Positions 42,053-49,898 of a stretch of 49,898 bases of DNA are shown piece after piece. Numbering within the stretch: position 1 is the stretch's first letter; the number at the start of each line of letters is the position of its first letter. The notes under the pieces were generated by a model. It was not told where the DNA came from. It searched no databases and saw only the letters and a list, made by a program, of their open reading frames with translations. The translations under genes were made by a program, and so were the position numbers. Location: contig JAWXCM010000064.1 of NCBI GenBank assembly GCA_034408745.1, positions 1 to 49,898 on the forward strand, written 5' to 3'. The stretch comes from JAWXCM01 sp034408745 (GTDB taxonomy: Bacteria > Acidobacteriota > Terriglobia > Bryobacterales > Bryobacteraceae).

Positions 42053-42247
42053 TCAGCCTGTGAACTTCACCTTCTGCTTCGTTCGCTCCGCAAGCACGGG
42101 AAGGCCGTCCTGAATCGTCAGGCGCTCGATTTCACCGTATCCCAGCTGCGAGCAATACTCGATAAATGTGCGCCACGCAGGATGCAAAGCGCTCCCGTTG
42201 CCGTCCCGGGCCTGGTCTCTCGTTTTCAGCGGCCTCGGATCGTTCAT
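42053..42247 (-). CDS. Small DUF2292-like (YezD-type) protein, 64 aa
   Basis: The 64-residue protein has a basic, loosely structured head and then a compact region. It contains FIEYCSQLGYGEIERLTIQDG, then the short LPVLAERTKQKVKF. That second part resembles the DUF2292/YezD pattern (a Tyr-Gly-Glu-(V/I) strand, then a Gly turn and a basic end). It may be a tiny nucleic-acid-binding or regulatory protein, but the role is unknown. It follows the NUDIX gene by 11 bases and ends in the strong terminator, so it is the last gene of that operon. Confidence 0.6.
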   Translation of the reverse strand: MNDPRPLKTRDQARDGNGSALHPAWRTFIEYCSQLGYGEIERLTIQDGLPVLAERTKQKVKFTG

Positions 42248-42258
42248 CCTTCGAAATC

Positions 42259-42822
42259 CTATACGGAGTCGGGCAGTGGAAAGTTAGCATAATTTTTCAT
42301 AAATCTGGATTTGAGGATCAGCGTGCAACTGGCGCCGTGCGTAATAACGCCGCTCATCACCATCTGGACAGCCTCGTCGAGCGGTACCCGCAACAGCTCT
42401 ATGATCTCGGCTTCTTCCCTCTCGTGGGGCACTTTGGTCAACCCTCGCGCCAGGAACAGAGAGGTGGGCGAAAGCAGCATGGAGGTGAACGGATCCACCA
42501 CGCCCATGGCAATGTACTCCGCCGCTGCCAGGCCCGCTTCTTCGCGCAGTTCCCGCCGAGCCGCCTCCAGTGGTTCCTCACCCGGCTCGATTCCCCCAAT
42601 GACGCACTCCACCGAGGGGCGGTCGACGGCGTACTTCCACTCCCGCACCAGATACACGTCGCCGTTGTCTTCCATCGCGAGAACGCACGCGCCGGGCTTG
42701 ATCTGGATGAACTCGAATTCCGCCGGTGAGCCCTGCGGAAGAACTACATCGTCGACGCGCACTGTGACGAGCCTGCCCCGGTAAGCCTCACGCGACGACA
42801 CGCGACGAATTGGATTCTGCAT
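42259..42822 (-). CDS. NUDIX hydrolase (ADP-ribose pyrophosphatase-like)
   Basis: The 187-residue protein has a complete NUDIX box, GGIEPGEEPLEAARRELREEAGL, shown here only by its key residues: the Gly before x5-Glu and the Arg-Glu-x2-Glu-Glu-x-Gly end. The flanking VVDPFTSMLLSPTSLFLARGL and VREWKYAVDRPSVECVIGG match ADP-ribose pyrophosphatases. The enzyme would clear ADP-ribose or a related nucleoside diphosphate, with magnesium. It is 18 bases after the kinase gene and in the same operon. The substrate is a guess from family. Confidence 0.92.
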   Translation of the reverse strand: MQNPIRRVSSREAYRGRLVTVRVDDVVLPQGSPAEFEFIQIKPGACVLAMEDNGDVYLVREWKYAVDRPSVECVIGGIEPGEEPLEAARRELREEAGLAAAEYIAMGVVDPFTSMLLSPTSLFLARGLTKVPHEREEAEIIELLRVPLDEAVQMVMSGVITHGASCTLILKSRFMKNYANFPLPDSV

Positions 42823-42840
42823 GAGCCCAGTATCGCCGGG

Positions 42841-44574
42841 TCAGCGGCCGGCGAATGTGACCGCGAGGTTGGTAATGGCCGAGTCCTTCACTTGCACCTC
42901 ATGCGATTCGCGCTGCCCGTCGAGGGCCAACTCCACGCGCCACGCACCCGCGGGCAGGGTCAGCAGTGCCGGCGTGCGCTCATTCCGGATCTCGCCGTTG
43001 ACGTAGATGGCAGCGCCGCGCGGCTCGGAACGCACCATCAACGTACCAGTGGCGCGATCCAGGTTCATGAACACTTCGTCGTCTTTCGGTGTCTCCAGAA
43101 TGCGCAGCGTGCGCCGGTATCCCGCCATGTTCGCCGCAAGGGTGTGGCGCCCTCGCGTCAGCGGAATGGAACACGGCGACTGGCACGACAGCTCCGACGC
43201 TCCGTCAACGACCAGAAATGCTCCGGGCGGATTCGTCACCAGGCGAGTGCTGGTCGTACCCGCTGGAGCGGGGATGGCCTTTGCGGCAGCCGCTGGCTTC
43301 ACGGGGTTTGGCTTCGGCGGCTCAACGGGCTCCGGAGTCGCCGCTTTGTCCAACTCTTCAGTGGGCCTCTCCGAAGGGGCTTCAGGCATCGCGCTCGGCT
43401 TCCTGACGATCGCGGTTTCGGGCGGTGCTTCTGGCGGCTTCGCATCCGATGCCGCCGCCTGTTGCGCAGCCCTCTCCTGTTCCAGGTATCGAAGCCCACC
43501 AACCAGGAGGGCCGCTACGAGAGCCCCGCCCAGCACTACCAGCGCCAGTAGCCGGACCAGTCGCAGGAATAAGGGCGGGCGTGCACGCTGCTCCTCCACC
43601 GTCTGGTCCGCCTCCGCGGTTGGCGCGAGCACAGGGACGGCGGACGCGGCTGGTTGTGCCGGAGCGGTCGATGGGCGCTTCGCCGGTGCCTTCTGTGCAG
43701 GGCCAGTCACCGTAACCGCTTCCTGCCCAGCACCCGGGGGCACAGGCTTCCATTTCCGACAAGCCCGGCAGGCATTTTCCAGCGCAAACGCAAAATCCGA
43801 ACACGTCGGGTAGCGGTCGGCCGGCAGCTTAGCCAGCGCACGCTGGATCACCGTGTCGACGGGCCAGTCGAGCGTCGAGTTCAGCCGGTGAACCGGCGCA
43901 GGCTGCTCACGCACAATGCGGTATGCCAGCCCGGCGATCGATTCCGACGAGAACGGCTTGTCCCCGGCCAGCAACTCATACGCAATCACGGCAAGCGAAA
44001 ACTGATCGGACCGTCCGTCTACCGGCTGACCCTGGATCTGCTCGGGCGACATGTAGTTCGGAGTGCCCACCATCGACCCCGTCTGCGTCATCTGGTGCGA
44101 CTGCAGACGAGCCACGCCAAAGTCCGTGATCTTCGCCGTGCGCGCTTCATGAAGCATGATGTTGGCGGGCTTGATGTCGCGGTGCACAATGCCGCGCTTG
44201 TGCGCATAATCGAGCGCCGCCGCTGTTTGGCCGAGTATCGAAAGAACCAGCGCACCATCCGGCGGGTCGGTAGCCATCAGACGGTCCAGCGTGGGGCCTT
44301 CCACGCATTCCATCGCGATATACGCCAGATCTCCCTCATCGGAAACGTCGTAAATCGTCACAATTCCGGGATGCGAGAGACTACCCGCCGATTGCGCTTC
44401 CCGAAACAGACGGTCGTGCAGCCGCTGCCTTTCGCTGGCATCGGACAGTTCATTCAGCCGGATGGTTTTGATCGCGACATCGCGTCCAATGGTGGGATCC
44501 TGCGCGCGATACACGATGCCCATGGCTCCTCTGCCGAGCTCGCCAAGGATACGGTACCGGCCAATCGAACGCAT
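42841..44574 (-). CDS. Ser/Thr protein kinase with C-terminal PEGA repeats
   Basis: The 577-residue protein has its kinase domain at about 5-265: GRGAMG at 14-19, Lys36, HRDIKPAN at 131-138 and DFG at 151-153. A Pro/Ala-rich stretch and one membrane helix follow (about 337-360). A second Pro-rich linker leads to two PEGA-type repeats (about 435-577; LVTNPPGAFLVVDG and VRSEPRGAAIYVNGE). The kinase is inside and the PEGA region is outside the cytoplasm. PEGA repeats are thought to sense or bind envelope components. It leads the operon with the NUDIX and small DUF2292-like genes. Confidence 0.93.
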   Translation of the reverse strand: MRSIGRYRILGELGRGAMGIVYRAQDPTIGRDVAIKTIRLNELSDASERQRLHDRLFREAQSAGSLSHPGIVTIYDVSDEGDLAYIAMECVEGPTLDRLMATDPPDGALVLSILGQTAAALDYAHKRGIVHRDIKPANIMLHEARTAKITDFGVARLQSHQMTQTGSMVGTPNYMSPEQIQGQPVDGRSDQFSLAVIAYELLAGDKPFSSESIAGLAYRIVREQPAPVHRLNSTLDWPVDTVIQRALAKLPADRYPTCSDFAFALENACRACRKWKPVPPGAGQEAVTVTGPAQKAPAKRPSTAPAQPAASAVPVLAPTAEADQTVEEQRARPPLFLRLVRLLALVVLGGALVAALLVGGLRYLEQERAAQQAAASDAKPPEAPPETAIVRKPSAMPEAPSERPTEELDKAATPEPVEPPKPNPVKPAAAAKAIPAPAGTTSTRLVTNPPGAFLVVDGASELSCQSPCSIPLTRGRHTLAANMAGYRRTLRILETPKDDEVFMNLDRATGTLMVRSEPRGAAIYVNGEIRNERTPALLTLPAGAWRVELALDGQRESHEVQVKDSAITNLAVTFAGR

Positions 44575-44627
44575 ATCTGCTGGTTTATTGTAACGTTCGA
44601 ACCGGGAGTGAGGAGGGAATTTAGAAG

Positions 44628-44659
44628 CCGGGTCCGGCGGAGAGAGGGACCGGACCCGG
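44628..44659 (-). terminator. Hairpin after the DUF2383 gene, possible terminator
   Basis: CCGGGTCCGG (44628-44637) and CCGGACCCGG (44650-44659) form a perfect ten-base GC stem with a 12-base loop, 17 bases after the DUF2383 stop. Downstream on the minus strand is TTCTAAATTCCC, a weak T-rich stretch, so it is a plausible but not ideal terminator. Confidence 0.5.
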
Positions 44660-44676
44660 GTTGAATGGCCGCCTGC

Positions 44677-45132
44677 TTAGTTCGAGGCCATGCTGTGTTT
44701 CAGGTTGCGGACCTCATTATGGGCCGCCTGGACGCCGCTATACTGCCGCTCCACAATCGACTTCAAGTCGCTGGGAATGTCCTTCGCCAACGCCTTCTGG
44801 TACTCCGCCACCGCGATGTCTTCGCCGCGTTCTGCTTCGTCTACGATGGCCTTGTCATTCCGGCCCGTCACTGCCGACTTCAGGTTGATCCAGCCGCGGT
44901 GCAGCGCACCCGAGGCACTGCCGCCAGTCTCCGGTGTGCCGCCGAGGCGGGAGATTTCCGACTGTAGTTCCCGCGCATATTCCGCGCGTTCCTGGGCGAA
45001 TTTCTGGAACATCGTACGGGTCGAGCTGTTCGTGATTCCTTCAGCCGCCTCGCGGAAGCCTTTCTCGCCGTCCTTACAGGTCTCCACAAGGTCGTTCAGG
45101 GTCTCAGTGAATTGATCGGTGCTGACTGCCAT
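44677..45132 (-). CDS. DUF2383 / PA2169-type four-helix-bundle protein
   Basis: The 151-residue protein is almost all helical and belongs to the DUF2383 family. Its landmarks are LNDLVETCKDGEKGFREAAEGI in the first helices, FAQERAEYARELQSEI next, and ERGEDIAVAEYQKAL and RQYSGVQAAHNEVRNLKH near the C-terminus. The fold is related to ferritin-like four-helix bundles, and the family is often linked with stress. Without recognisable di-iron residues I do not claim metal binding. It is divergent from ftsY (102 bases between starts). Confidence 0.88.
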   Translation of the reverse strand: MAVSTDQFTETLNDLVETCKDGEKGFREAAEGITNSSTRTMFQKFAQERAEYARELQSEISRLGGTPETGGSASGALHRGWINLKSAVTGRNDKAIVDEAERGEDIAVAEYQKALAKDIPSDLKSIVERQYSGVQAAHNEVRNLKHSMASN

Positions 45133-45234
45133 GGTTATTACTCCTGCCTGTCGGAGGTTCGGCGACGCCCTCTTGTTTCCGTCTTCACTGTGGCGCCCCT
45201 GCTAAAATCGAGCCAGCACTCCGGTTTTGCACCC

Positions 45235-46185
45235 ATGGCCATTCAGACTCTGTTCGGATCGGTTCCCGAGGAACCCTCACTATTAGACCGCCTGAAAGCG
45301 GGCATTGAGAAGACTCGTGCGGGCCTTACAGAACGTCTTGAGGACGCAGTCGGCGGTAAGAAACAGATCGATGCCGATTTGCTCGATGAACTGGAATACG
45401 CGTTGATCACCGCCGATATCGGCGTGCATACCTCTACTGAGATCCTCGAGCAGATTCGCCTGCGCGTCGACCGCAAACTGGTCAACGATCCCTCCGAGTT
45501 GAAGAACCTGATCCGGCAGCATTTGCTGGAAGTGCTGCAGGCCAGTGAGCGGCCCATGCCGCACGTGAAGGTGCCGCCCGCCGTCGTCATGGTTGTGGGT
45601 GTAAACGGAGCGGGGAAGACCACCACCATCGGCAAACTGGCCCACCGTTACAGGAACGAAGGTCGGAAAGTGGTGCTCGCAGCCGCCGACACGTTCCGCG
45701 CCGCGGCAGTCGAGCAGCTCGAGGTATGGGGCCAGCGCACCGGGTCGGACGTGATTCGCCAGCCGCACGGGGCGGACCCCAGTTCAGTGATCTTCGATTC
45801 GCTGCACGCCGCCAAAGCACGCGGGCTCGACTACGTGATCGTCGACACGGCCGGCCGCCTGCACACGAAAGACAACCTGATGGCGGAACTCGAAAAGATG
45901 AAGCGGACCGCACGCAAGGTGATCCCCGATGCGCCCCATGAAGTGCTGCTGGTGCTGGACGCCACTACGGGCCAGAACGGCCTCGAACAGGCACGCAAGT
46001 TCACAGAGTCCAGCGGCGTCACGGGCATCGTGCTTACCAAACTCGACGGCACGGCCAGGGGCGGTGTGGTAGTCGCGATCACCCGCGAACTCGGGCTGCC
46101 GATTCGTTTCATCGGCGTTGGCGAAAAGGTCGACGATCTGCTGCCGTTTGACGCGGAGGCGTTCGTAAACTCTCTGTTCCAGTGA
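45235..46185 (+). CDS. ftsY: Signal recognition particle receptor FtsY
   Basis: The 316-residue protein starts at MAIQTLFGSVPEE; the open frame continues upstream without homology, so that start is chosen. The short N-terminal helical part is followed by the NG GTPase domain. The P-loop is GVNGAGKT at 122-129. The conserved AADTFRAAAVEQLE, DTAGRLHTKDNLM and TKLDGTARGG motifs are present, and GVGEKVDDLLPFDAEAFV is the usual end. It receives the SRP-ribosome complex at the membrane. It lacks the long acidic N-terminal region of the Escherichia coli protein, as many bacteria do. The ribD start overlaps its stop as GTGA. Confidence 0.96.
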   Translation: MAIQTLFGSVPEEPSLLDRLKAGIEKTRAGLTERLEDAVGGKKQIDADLLDELEYALITADIGVHTSTEILEQIRLRVDRKLVNDPSELKNLIRQHLLEVLQASERPMPHVKVPPAVVMVVGVNGAGKTTTIGKLAHRYRNEGRKVVLAAADTFRAAAVEQLEVWGQRTGSDVIRQPHGADPSSVIFDSLHAAKARGLDYVIVDTAGRLHTKDNLMAELEKMKRTARKVIPDAPHEVLLVLDATTGQNGLEQARKFTESSGVTGIVLTKLDGTARGGVVVAITRELGLPIRFIGVGEKVDDLLPFDAEAFVNSLFQ

Positions 46186-47285
46186 AACCCATATCTCCGT
46201 TCATGGCCGAGGCGCTCGCTGAAGCGGCCAAAGGCAAGGGCCTCACAAGTCCCAATCCCGCGGTCGGCGCGGTCATCGTTCGCGACGGCGAGATTATCGC
46301 GCGAGGCCATCACATCTACGAGAATCGCAAGCATGCCGAGATCGTCGCGCTGGAACAGGCGGGCCCGGCGGCACGCGGCGCCGATCTTTATGTAACGCTG
46401 GAGCCGTGCTCGCATTTCGGGCGCACTGCTCCCTGCGCCGACGCTCTGATCGAGGCCGGCATTTGCCACGTTGTTTGTGCCATGCGGGATCCAAACCCGG
46501 TGGTCGCGGGCAATGGTTTCGCCCGCCTCCGCAACGCTGGTATAACGGTGGACATCGAGACAAATGCCATGGAGCCGGCTGAAAAGCTGAACGAAGAATT
46601 CGCGCATTTTATGCGCACTGGACTTCCGTTGGTGACGCTGAAAGCCGCACTGACGCTGGACGGCAAGATTGCCGCTCCGGAAGATAACGAAGGATGGATA
46701 ACCAGCGAACAGGCCCGCAAGCACGTACAAACCCTCCGTCACGCCTCCGATGCGATTCTGACGGGCATTGGGACTGTTATCGCCGACGACTGCCTGCTGA
46801 CGGACCGCAGTGGCCTTCCGCGAAGCCGTCCACTCATGCGGGTGGTGGTCGATTCGCTACTGCGGCTGCCGCCGGATTTCCGCATGGTTCGCGGTGTGCG
46901 GAATGACCTGACGGTGATCACCACGTCGGCGGCGCCCGATGAGCGGCGGCGGGTGCTGGAGAGCTGCGGAGTTCAGGTGGTGGTGCTGGACGGACCAGGC
47001 GGGCGGACCAGTTTCCCCGATACCGTGCGTTGGCTCGCCTCGCAGAAATACCAGTCCCTGATGATCGAAGCCGGCAGTAAGGTCAACTGGGCCGCGCTGG
47101 AATCCGGGATCGTGGACAAAATCTTCTTCTACTACGCCGCCAAGATCCTCGGCGGGATGCAGTCGTTGCCCGTTGCCGGTGGCTCAGGTCGGCGGCGCCG
47201 CGTGGATGCGATTCGTTTCCGCGATCTGAAGCTGCACAATATCGCCACCAATGAGTTCGCTGTGGAAGCCTGGCTGGAAAAATAA
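46182..47285 (+). CDS. ribD: Bifunctional riboflavin enzyme RibD (deaminase/reductase)
   Basis: The 367-residue enzyme has an N-terminal deaminase domain (about 1-145) with the zinc motif HAEIVALEQAG and TLEPCSHFGRTAPCADAL. A C-terminal reductase domain follows (about 150-360, with LKAALTLDGKIA and HVQTLRHASDAILTGIGTVIADD). It performs the deamination and the NADPH-dependent reduction in riboflavin synthesis. The GTG start overlaps the ftsY stop as GTGA. No FMN riboswitch is visible upstream, consistent with its position inside an operon. Length is normal. Confidence 0.95.
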   Translation: MKPISPFMAEALAEAAKGKGLTSPNPAVGAVIVRDGEIIARGHHIYENRKHAEIVALEQAGPAARGADLYVTLEPCSHFGRTAPCADALIEAGICHVVCAMRDPNPVVAGNGFARLRNAGITVDIETNAMEPAEKLNEEFAHFMRTGLPLVTLKAALTLDGKIAAPEDNEGWITSEQARKHVQTLRHASDAILTGIGTVIADDCLLTDRSGLPRSRPLMRVVVDSLLRLPPDFRMVRGVRNDLTVITTSAAPDERRRVLESCGVQVVVLDGPGGRTSFPDTVRWLASQKYQSLMIEAGSKVNWAALESGIVDKIFFYYAAKILGGMQSLPVAGGSGRRRRVDAIRFRDLKLHNIATNEFAVEAWLEK

Positions 47286-47288
47286 CTT

Positions 47289-47912
47289 ATGTTTACCGGA
47301 ATTGTCGAAGAATTAGGGACTATTGAGTCCATAAAGGGCAATGCGGCGGGCGGTGCGAGCCTTCGTATTGCCTGCAACCTGGTGCTGTCGGACGCTTCCA
47401 GTGGCAGCAGCATCGCGGTGAATGGCGTCTGCCTCACTGCGCTCGATGTCACGGCGTCCACCTTTCGCGCCGACCTCGCTCCGGAGACGCTGCGCCGCAC
47501 CAACCTTGGCGAACTCGCCGCGGGGTCGCTGGTGAACCTGGAGCGTCCTCTGCAGGCCGCGGGAAGGCTCAGCGGGCACGTGGTGCAGGGCCATGTCGAT
47601 GGCACGGGTGAGTTTCTCGCGTTCGAATTGCTGGGCGACGATAACTGGTGGCTGCGTGTGCGAATTCCGCGGGAACTCGACCGCTACGTAGTCTACAAAG
47701 GTTCCATTTGCCTCGACGGCATCAGCCTCACCGTGGCGGCTGTGGAAGACTGCGTCGTGTCGGTCACCATCATCCCGCACACCTGGGATGTCACCTCGCT
47801 TCGGACCCATAAGCCCGGTGACAAGGTGAACATCGAGTGCGACGTTCTGGCCAAGTATGTCGAAAAGATGATGTTGGAAACCGCCGTAGCCGGCGCGCCG
47901 GCCCGTAATTAA
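47289..47912 (+). CDS. ribE: Riboflavin synthase, alpha chain
   Basis: The 207-residue protein starts MFTGIVEELGTIES, the family's standard N-terminus. It has two repeats of the lumazine-binding domain: SGSSIAVNGVCLTALDV in the first, and SGHVVQGHVDGTGEF with SICLDGISLTVAAVE in the second. It makes riboflavin from two lumazine molecules. It follows ribD by three bases, and the stop of the convergent DUF885 gene lies three bases after its own stop. The ribBA and ribH genes are outside the window. Confidence 0.96.
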   Translation: MFTGIVEELGTIESIKGNAAGGASLRIACNLVLSDASSGSSIAVNGVCLTALDVTASTFRADLAPETLRRTNLGELAAGSLVNLERPLQAAGRLSGHVVQGHVDGTGEFLAFELLGDDNWWLRVRIPRELDRYVVYKGSICLDGISLTVAAVEDCVVSVTIIPHTWDVTSLRTHKPGDKVNIECDVLAKYVEKMMLETAVAGAPARN

Positions 47913-47915
47913 CTA

Positions 47916-49661
47916 CTAAAGATCGGATCCGGTGTCTCCCGGAAGCATGATCCTGCGAATCAGACGGATCGGAATTCCGCCCTGTCTGACGAACTCCTCG
48001 TGGAATTTGCCGAGCGAGTAGGCTGCACCCTTCGCCTGTTTATAGTCTTCTCGCAACTTATAGATCTGCATCTTGCCGAGCGTGTAGTAAAGGTACGTTG
48101 GGTTGTACGTGCCCCGGCGAGCCTCTTCATACGCGTTGGCATGCTGCATAAAAGCCTTCTCTTCGAACAGCGCCGTTGCCTGATCCACGGTCCAGCCTTC
48201 GGTGTGCAGTTTGATACCCGCCACGTAGCGCGCATCGCGCACCAGAGCTTCTGAAAGCTGTGCCAGCCGCATCTTCGGATCGCCGCCGCCGAATCCCTCT
48301 TCCAGCATCATCTGCTCGGCGTAGTGAGCCCAGCCTTCCACATTGCTGCTGCAGTAGGTGAGCTTTCGCGTGCGCGTCGGGAACTGTTTTACGTACAGGA
48401 ACTGGAGATAATGACCCGGATATGCCTCGTGAATCGTGATCATATCCATCACGGGACGGTTGAACAGTTTCAGGTGCTCCGTTTTATGGGCCGCGTCCCA
48501 GCCTGGTTCTGCCGGAGTGACGTAATAGAACGCTTCTTTCGCAGTCGTCTCAAAGGCCCCGGGGGTGTCCATTGAGGCGAATCCACCGGAGCGCGCATAC
48601 GGAGGTGTCGGCTCTACTTTCGGGAGCAACTCCGAAGGCACCGGAACGATCTTCTTTTCCTGGACGAATTTCTTCACGTTCTCCAGTGTGTTTCGCGCAA
48701 ACTCCATCAAACCCGCTTCGGTCGGATGGTTGGCCTCCAGTACAGCCATCGCGTCTTTTGGGCTCCTGCCGGGCGCAACCTGCTTTGCCACGTCCAGAAA
48801 TGCCTGGTGATCCTGCGCCAGCCGCTGCTCGCCGATTGCCAGCAGTTTGTCGAGCGGCAGGTCCACCATCTCTTCATACTTCAGCTTCTGCAGGAATTTC
48901 TCGGCGCCTGTGGCATAGCTGCCAGTGCCCATCATCGAGACAGAGTCTTCCAGATGCCTCGCCATCACTTCGAGGGCCGCCACAGCCTTTCTGTTCACTG
49001 TCAGGAAATCCGTCAGCGCCTGCGGGTTATTACTGCCTGCCGCACTCCGGGCCCACACGGGCACCGAATCTCTGAAGAAGGACGCCGATCCGTGGAGTAA
49101 CTTTATCGCCAGGTCGACGTGTTCCTTCGGTGGTTCCAGCGTGTTGTCACGCATGGCATCCATCAGCGCCGGAATCATTCGGATACGGGAAGTAACGCGC
49201 TCCAGCCGTACAACCGGGGTTTCAAACGCCCGCTTCATCAGCAAATCGACGGAATTGCCCGCGATTCCCGCGTAATGCAGCGGGCTCCGCCAGACCCGAA
49301 TCGAATCGAGATCCAGCAGTTCAGCCTGAACGCGATTGTCCAGCAGCTCGGCGTCTATAGCGTCCTGGGGCTTGAGGGGCATCTTGCGAATAGCCGCGAT
49401 CTCAGTAGCTTCGCCCTGGAGCTCGGCAATGCGCGCACGAATTCGGTTAACGTTGCGCTCCTCCAGCTGTTTGTCGTACTCGTGAAGACCGGCCGACGTC
49501 CCTTCTGAAGGATTAAACGTATAATACGCGTTGAAATATTTCTCTACGAATCCTGCCAGGTCGGATCCGCCGGCAGCGGTGGGGTCCGAATTCACTGACT
49601 TTCCGCAGGAGACCAGCCAGACAGTGGATGCAATCAACAAAGCCGGCAGAAAGTGTTTCAT
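47916..49661 (-). CDS. DUF885 family lipoprotein, metallopeptidase-like
   Basis: The 581-residue protein has a lipoprotein signal (LIASTVWLVSCGKS, lipid on Cys19). A mostly helical DUF885 body follows. The motif HEAYPGHYLQFLYVKQ lies near residue 410 and is a His-Glu-x3-x-His zinc-site type. A downstream acidic VEGWAHYAEQMMLEEGF supplies the likely third ligand. Such proteins resemble thermostable carboxypeptidases. It is thus a probable membrane-tethered peptidase outside the cytoplasm, substrate unknown. It overlaps the DHH-family gene upstream by four bases (ATGA), which suggests cotranscription. Confidence 0.9.
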   Translation of the reverse strand: MKHFLPALLIASTVWLVSCGKSVNSDPTAAGGSDLAGFVEKYFNAYYTFNPSEGTSAGLHEYDKQLEERNVNRIRARIAELQGEATEIAAIRKMPLKPQDAIDAELLDNRVQAELLDLDSIRVWRSPLHYAGIAGNSVDLLMKRAFETPVVRLERVTSRIRMIPALMDAMRDNTLEPPKEHVDLAIKLLHGSASFFRDSVPVWARSAAGSNNPQALTDFLTVNRKAVAALEVMARHLEDSVSMMGTGSYATGAEKFLQKLKYEEMVDLPLDKLLAIGEQRLAQDHQAFLDVAKQVAPGRSPKDAMAVLEANHPTEAGLMEFARNTLENVKKFVQEKKIVPVPSELLPKVEPTPPYARSGGFASMDTPGAFETTAKEAFYYVTPAEPGWDAAHKTEHLKLFNRPVMDMITIHEAYPGHYLQFLYVKQFPTRTRKLTYCSSNVEGWAHYAEQMMLEEGFGGGDPKMRLAQLSEALVRDARYVAGIKLHTEGWTVDQATALFEEKAFMQHANAYEEARRGTYNPTYLYYTLGKMQIYKLREDYKQAKGAAYSLGKFHEEFVRQGGIPIRLIRRIMLPGDTGSDL

Positions 49662-49898
49662 GAACTTAATTCCAGGGCTATCTCGGCCGCCGCTTTCCGG
49701 GCTTCCTCAATGGCGCCGATCCTGAAGCTGATCGCCCCAACCTTGGCATGCCCTCCGCCGCCGTAACGCTCGCAAATCGTTGCCAGGTTGTGGCGCAGCG
49801 GCGCCGGCGCCCACGGGTTCGATCCCACAGAGACTTTGGTGCGGAACGGGGAGGTGCTGACTGAGACCGTGTACAACGAATTCGGATGCAGGTAGTAC
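49658..49898 (-). CDS. DHH-family phosphoesterase, C-terminal part (partial)
   Basis: The gene runs in from the right-hand window edge and only the last 79 codons are seen. They contain RYGGGGHAKVGAISF, the GGGHxxxxG motif of the DHHA1 domain, which closes DHH-family enzymes such as oligoribonucleases and pAp phosphatases. The family member cannot be told from this piece, since the DHH catalytic domain is outside the window. There is no start within the window that should be used (a TTG at 49876 is internal). The stop overlaps the DUF885 start as ATGA. Confidence 0.75.
   Translation of the reverse strand, partial: YYLHPNSLYTVSVSTSPFRTKVSVGSNPWAPAPLRHNLATICERYGGGGHAKVGAISFRIGAIEEARKAAAEIALELSS

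Noticed and set aside
45112..45234. A longer N-terminus for FtsY
   Set aside because: The upstream part shows no homology and would overlap the DUF2383 start; MAIQTLFG is the natural start.
46000..46182. Possible FMN riboswitch before ribD
   Set aside because: ribD begins inside the end of ftsY by a GTGA overlap and no riboswitch-like fold is visible.

Overview
The window is GC-rich bacterial chromosome that most resembles Acidobacteriota of the Solibacter/Bryobacter type. The lineage call rests on gene content and is an inference. The supporting families are an Oar-like TonB-dependent receptor with an N-terminal carboxypeptidase-regulatory domain, a VWA protein of the acidobacterial type, large membrane-bound Ser/Thr kinases, a ThuA/Gfo-Idh-MocA/DUF1080 sugar set, and many short lipoproteins and Tat proteins. 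Genes are packed tightly, with many ATGA, GTGA and TAATG stop/start overlaps. I see no tRNA, rRNA, CRISPR array, intact transposon or prophage.

Layout, left to right. 1-634: one end of a minus-strand gene, then an orphan plus-strand coding fragment. 635-3952 (minus): an envelope-stress operon XRE regulator > NfeD-like protein > flotillin > PspA, behind a promoter whose spacer holds a perfect inverted repeat. 4072-9665: ThuA, a Tat-exported oxidoreductase, a C26 amidohydrolase, an SDR with a cupin, and a DUF1080 protein. 9667-12439: two tandem alpha-D-phosphohexomutases. 12416-15309: an FtsB-like protein, CutA and a TgpA-type transglutaminase. 15310-16186: a degraded stretch with the 3' stub of an Oar-like receptor gene and what looks like a solo insertion-sequence end. 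16187-20103 (minus): thpR-plsY-gpsA, then ECF sigma, anti-sigma and DUF3106. 20257-23314: an imidazolonepropionase homologue that has lost its metal ligands, ftcD and lipA.

23356-34630: a thioesterase faces a run of overlapping genes: fused MoaD-MoaE, VWA protein, an Hfq-like Sm protein, inositol monophosphatase, pyrimidine-nucleoside phosphorylase and a CNT nucleoside transporter. A large frameshifted haem peroxidase lipoprotein follows, then purine nucleoside phosphorylase, cytidine deaminase and an exported amidohydrolase. The phosphorylases, deaminase, transporter and amidohydrolase form a nucleoside-salvage neighbourhood. 34712-38203 is the large receptor, closed by a clear terminator. 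38288-44574 carries two Ser/Thr kinases, one fused to a CPBP-like membrane domain and one carrying PEGA repeats. Between them lie a frameshifted TPR gene, a NUDIX hydrolase and a small DUF2292-like protein. 44677-49898: a DUF2383 protein, ftsY-ribD-ribE, a DUF885 metallopeptidase-like lipoprotein, and the end of a DHH-family phosphoesterase that runs off the window.

Points most worth a second look are the metal-ligand-free HutI homologue beside ftcD, the divergent Hfq-like gene inside a moaDE-to-deoA operon, the self-regulated-looking psp/flotillin operon, the kinase-CPBP fusion, a 22-bp terminator only 15 bases upstream of the TPR start codon, and two single-base frameshifts, both at short G runs, which could be real or sequence errors.
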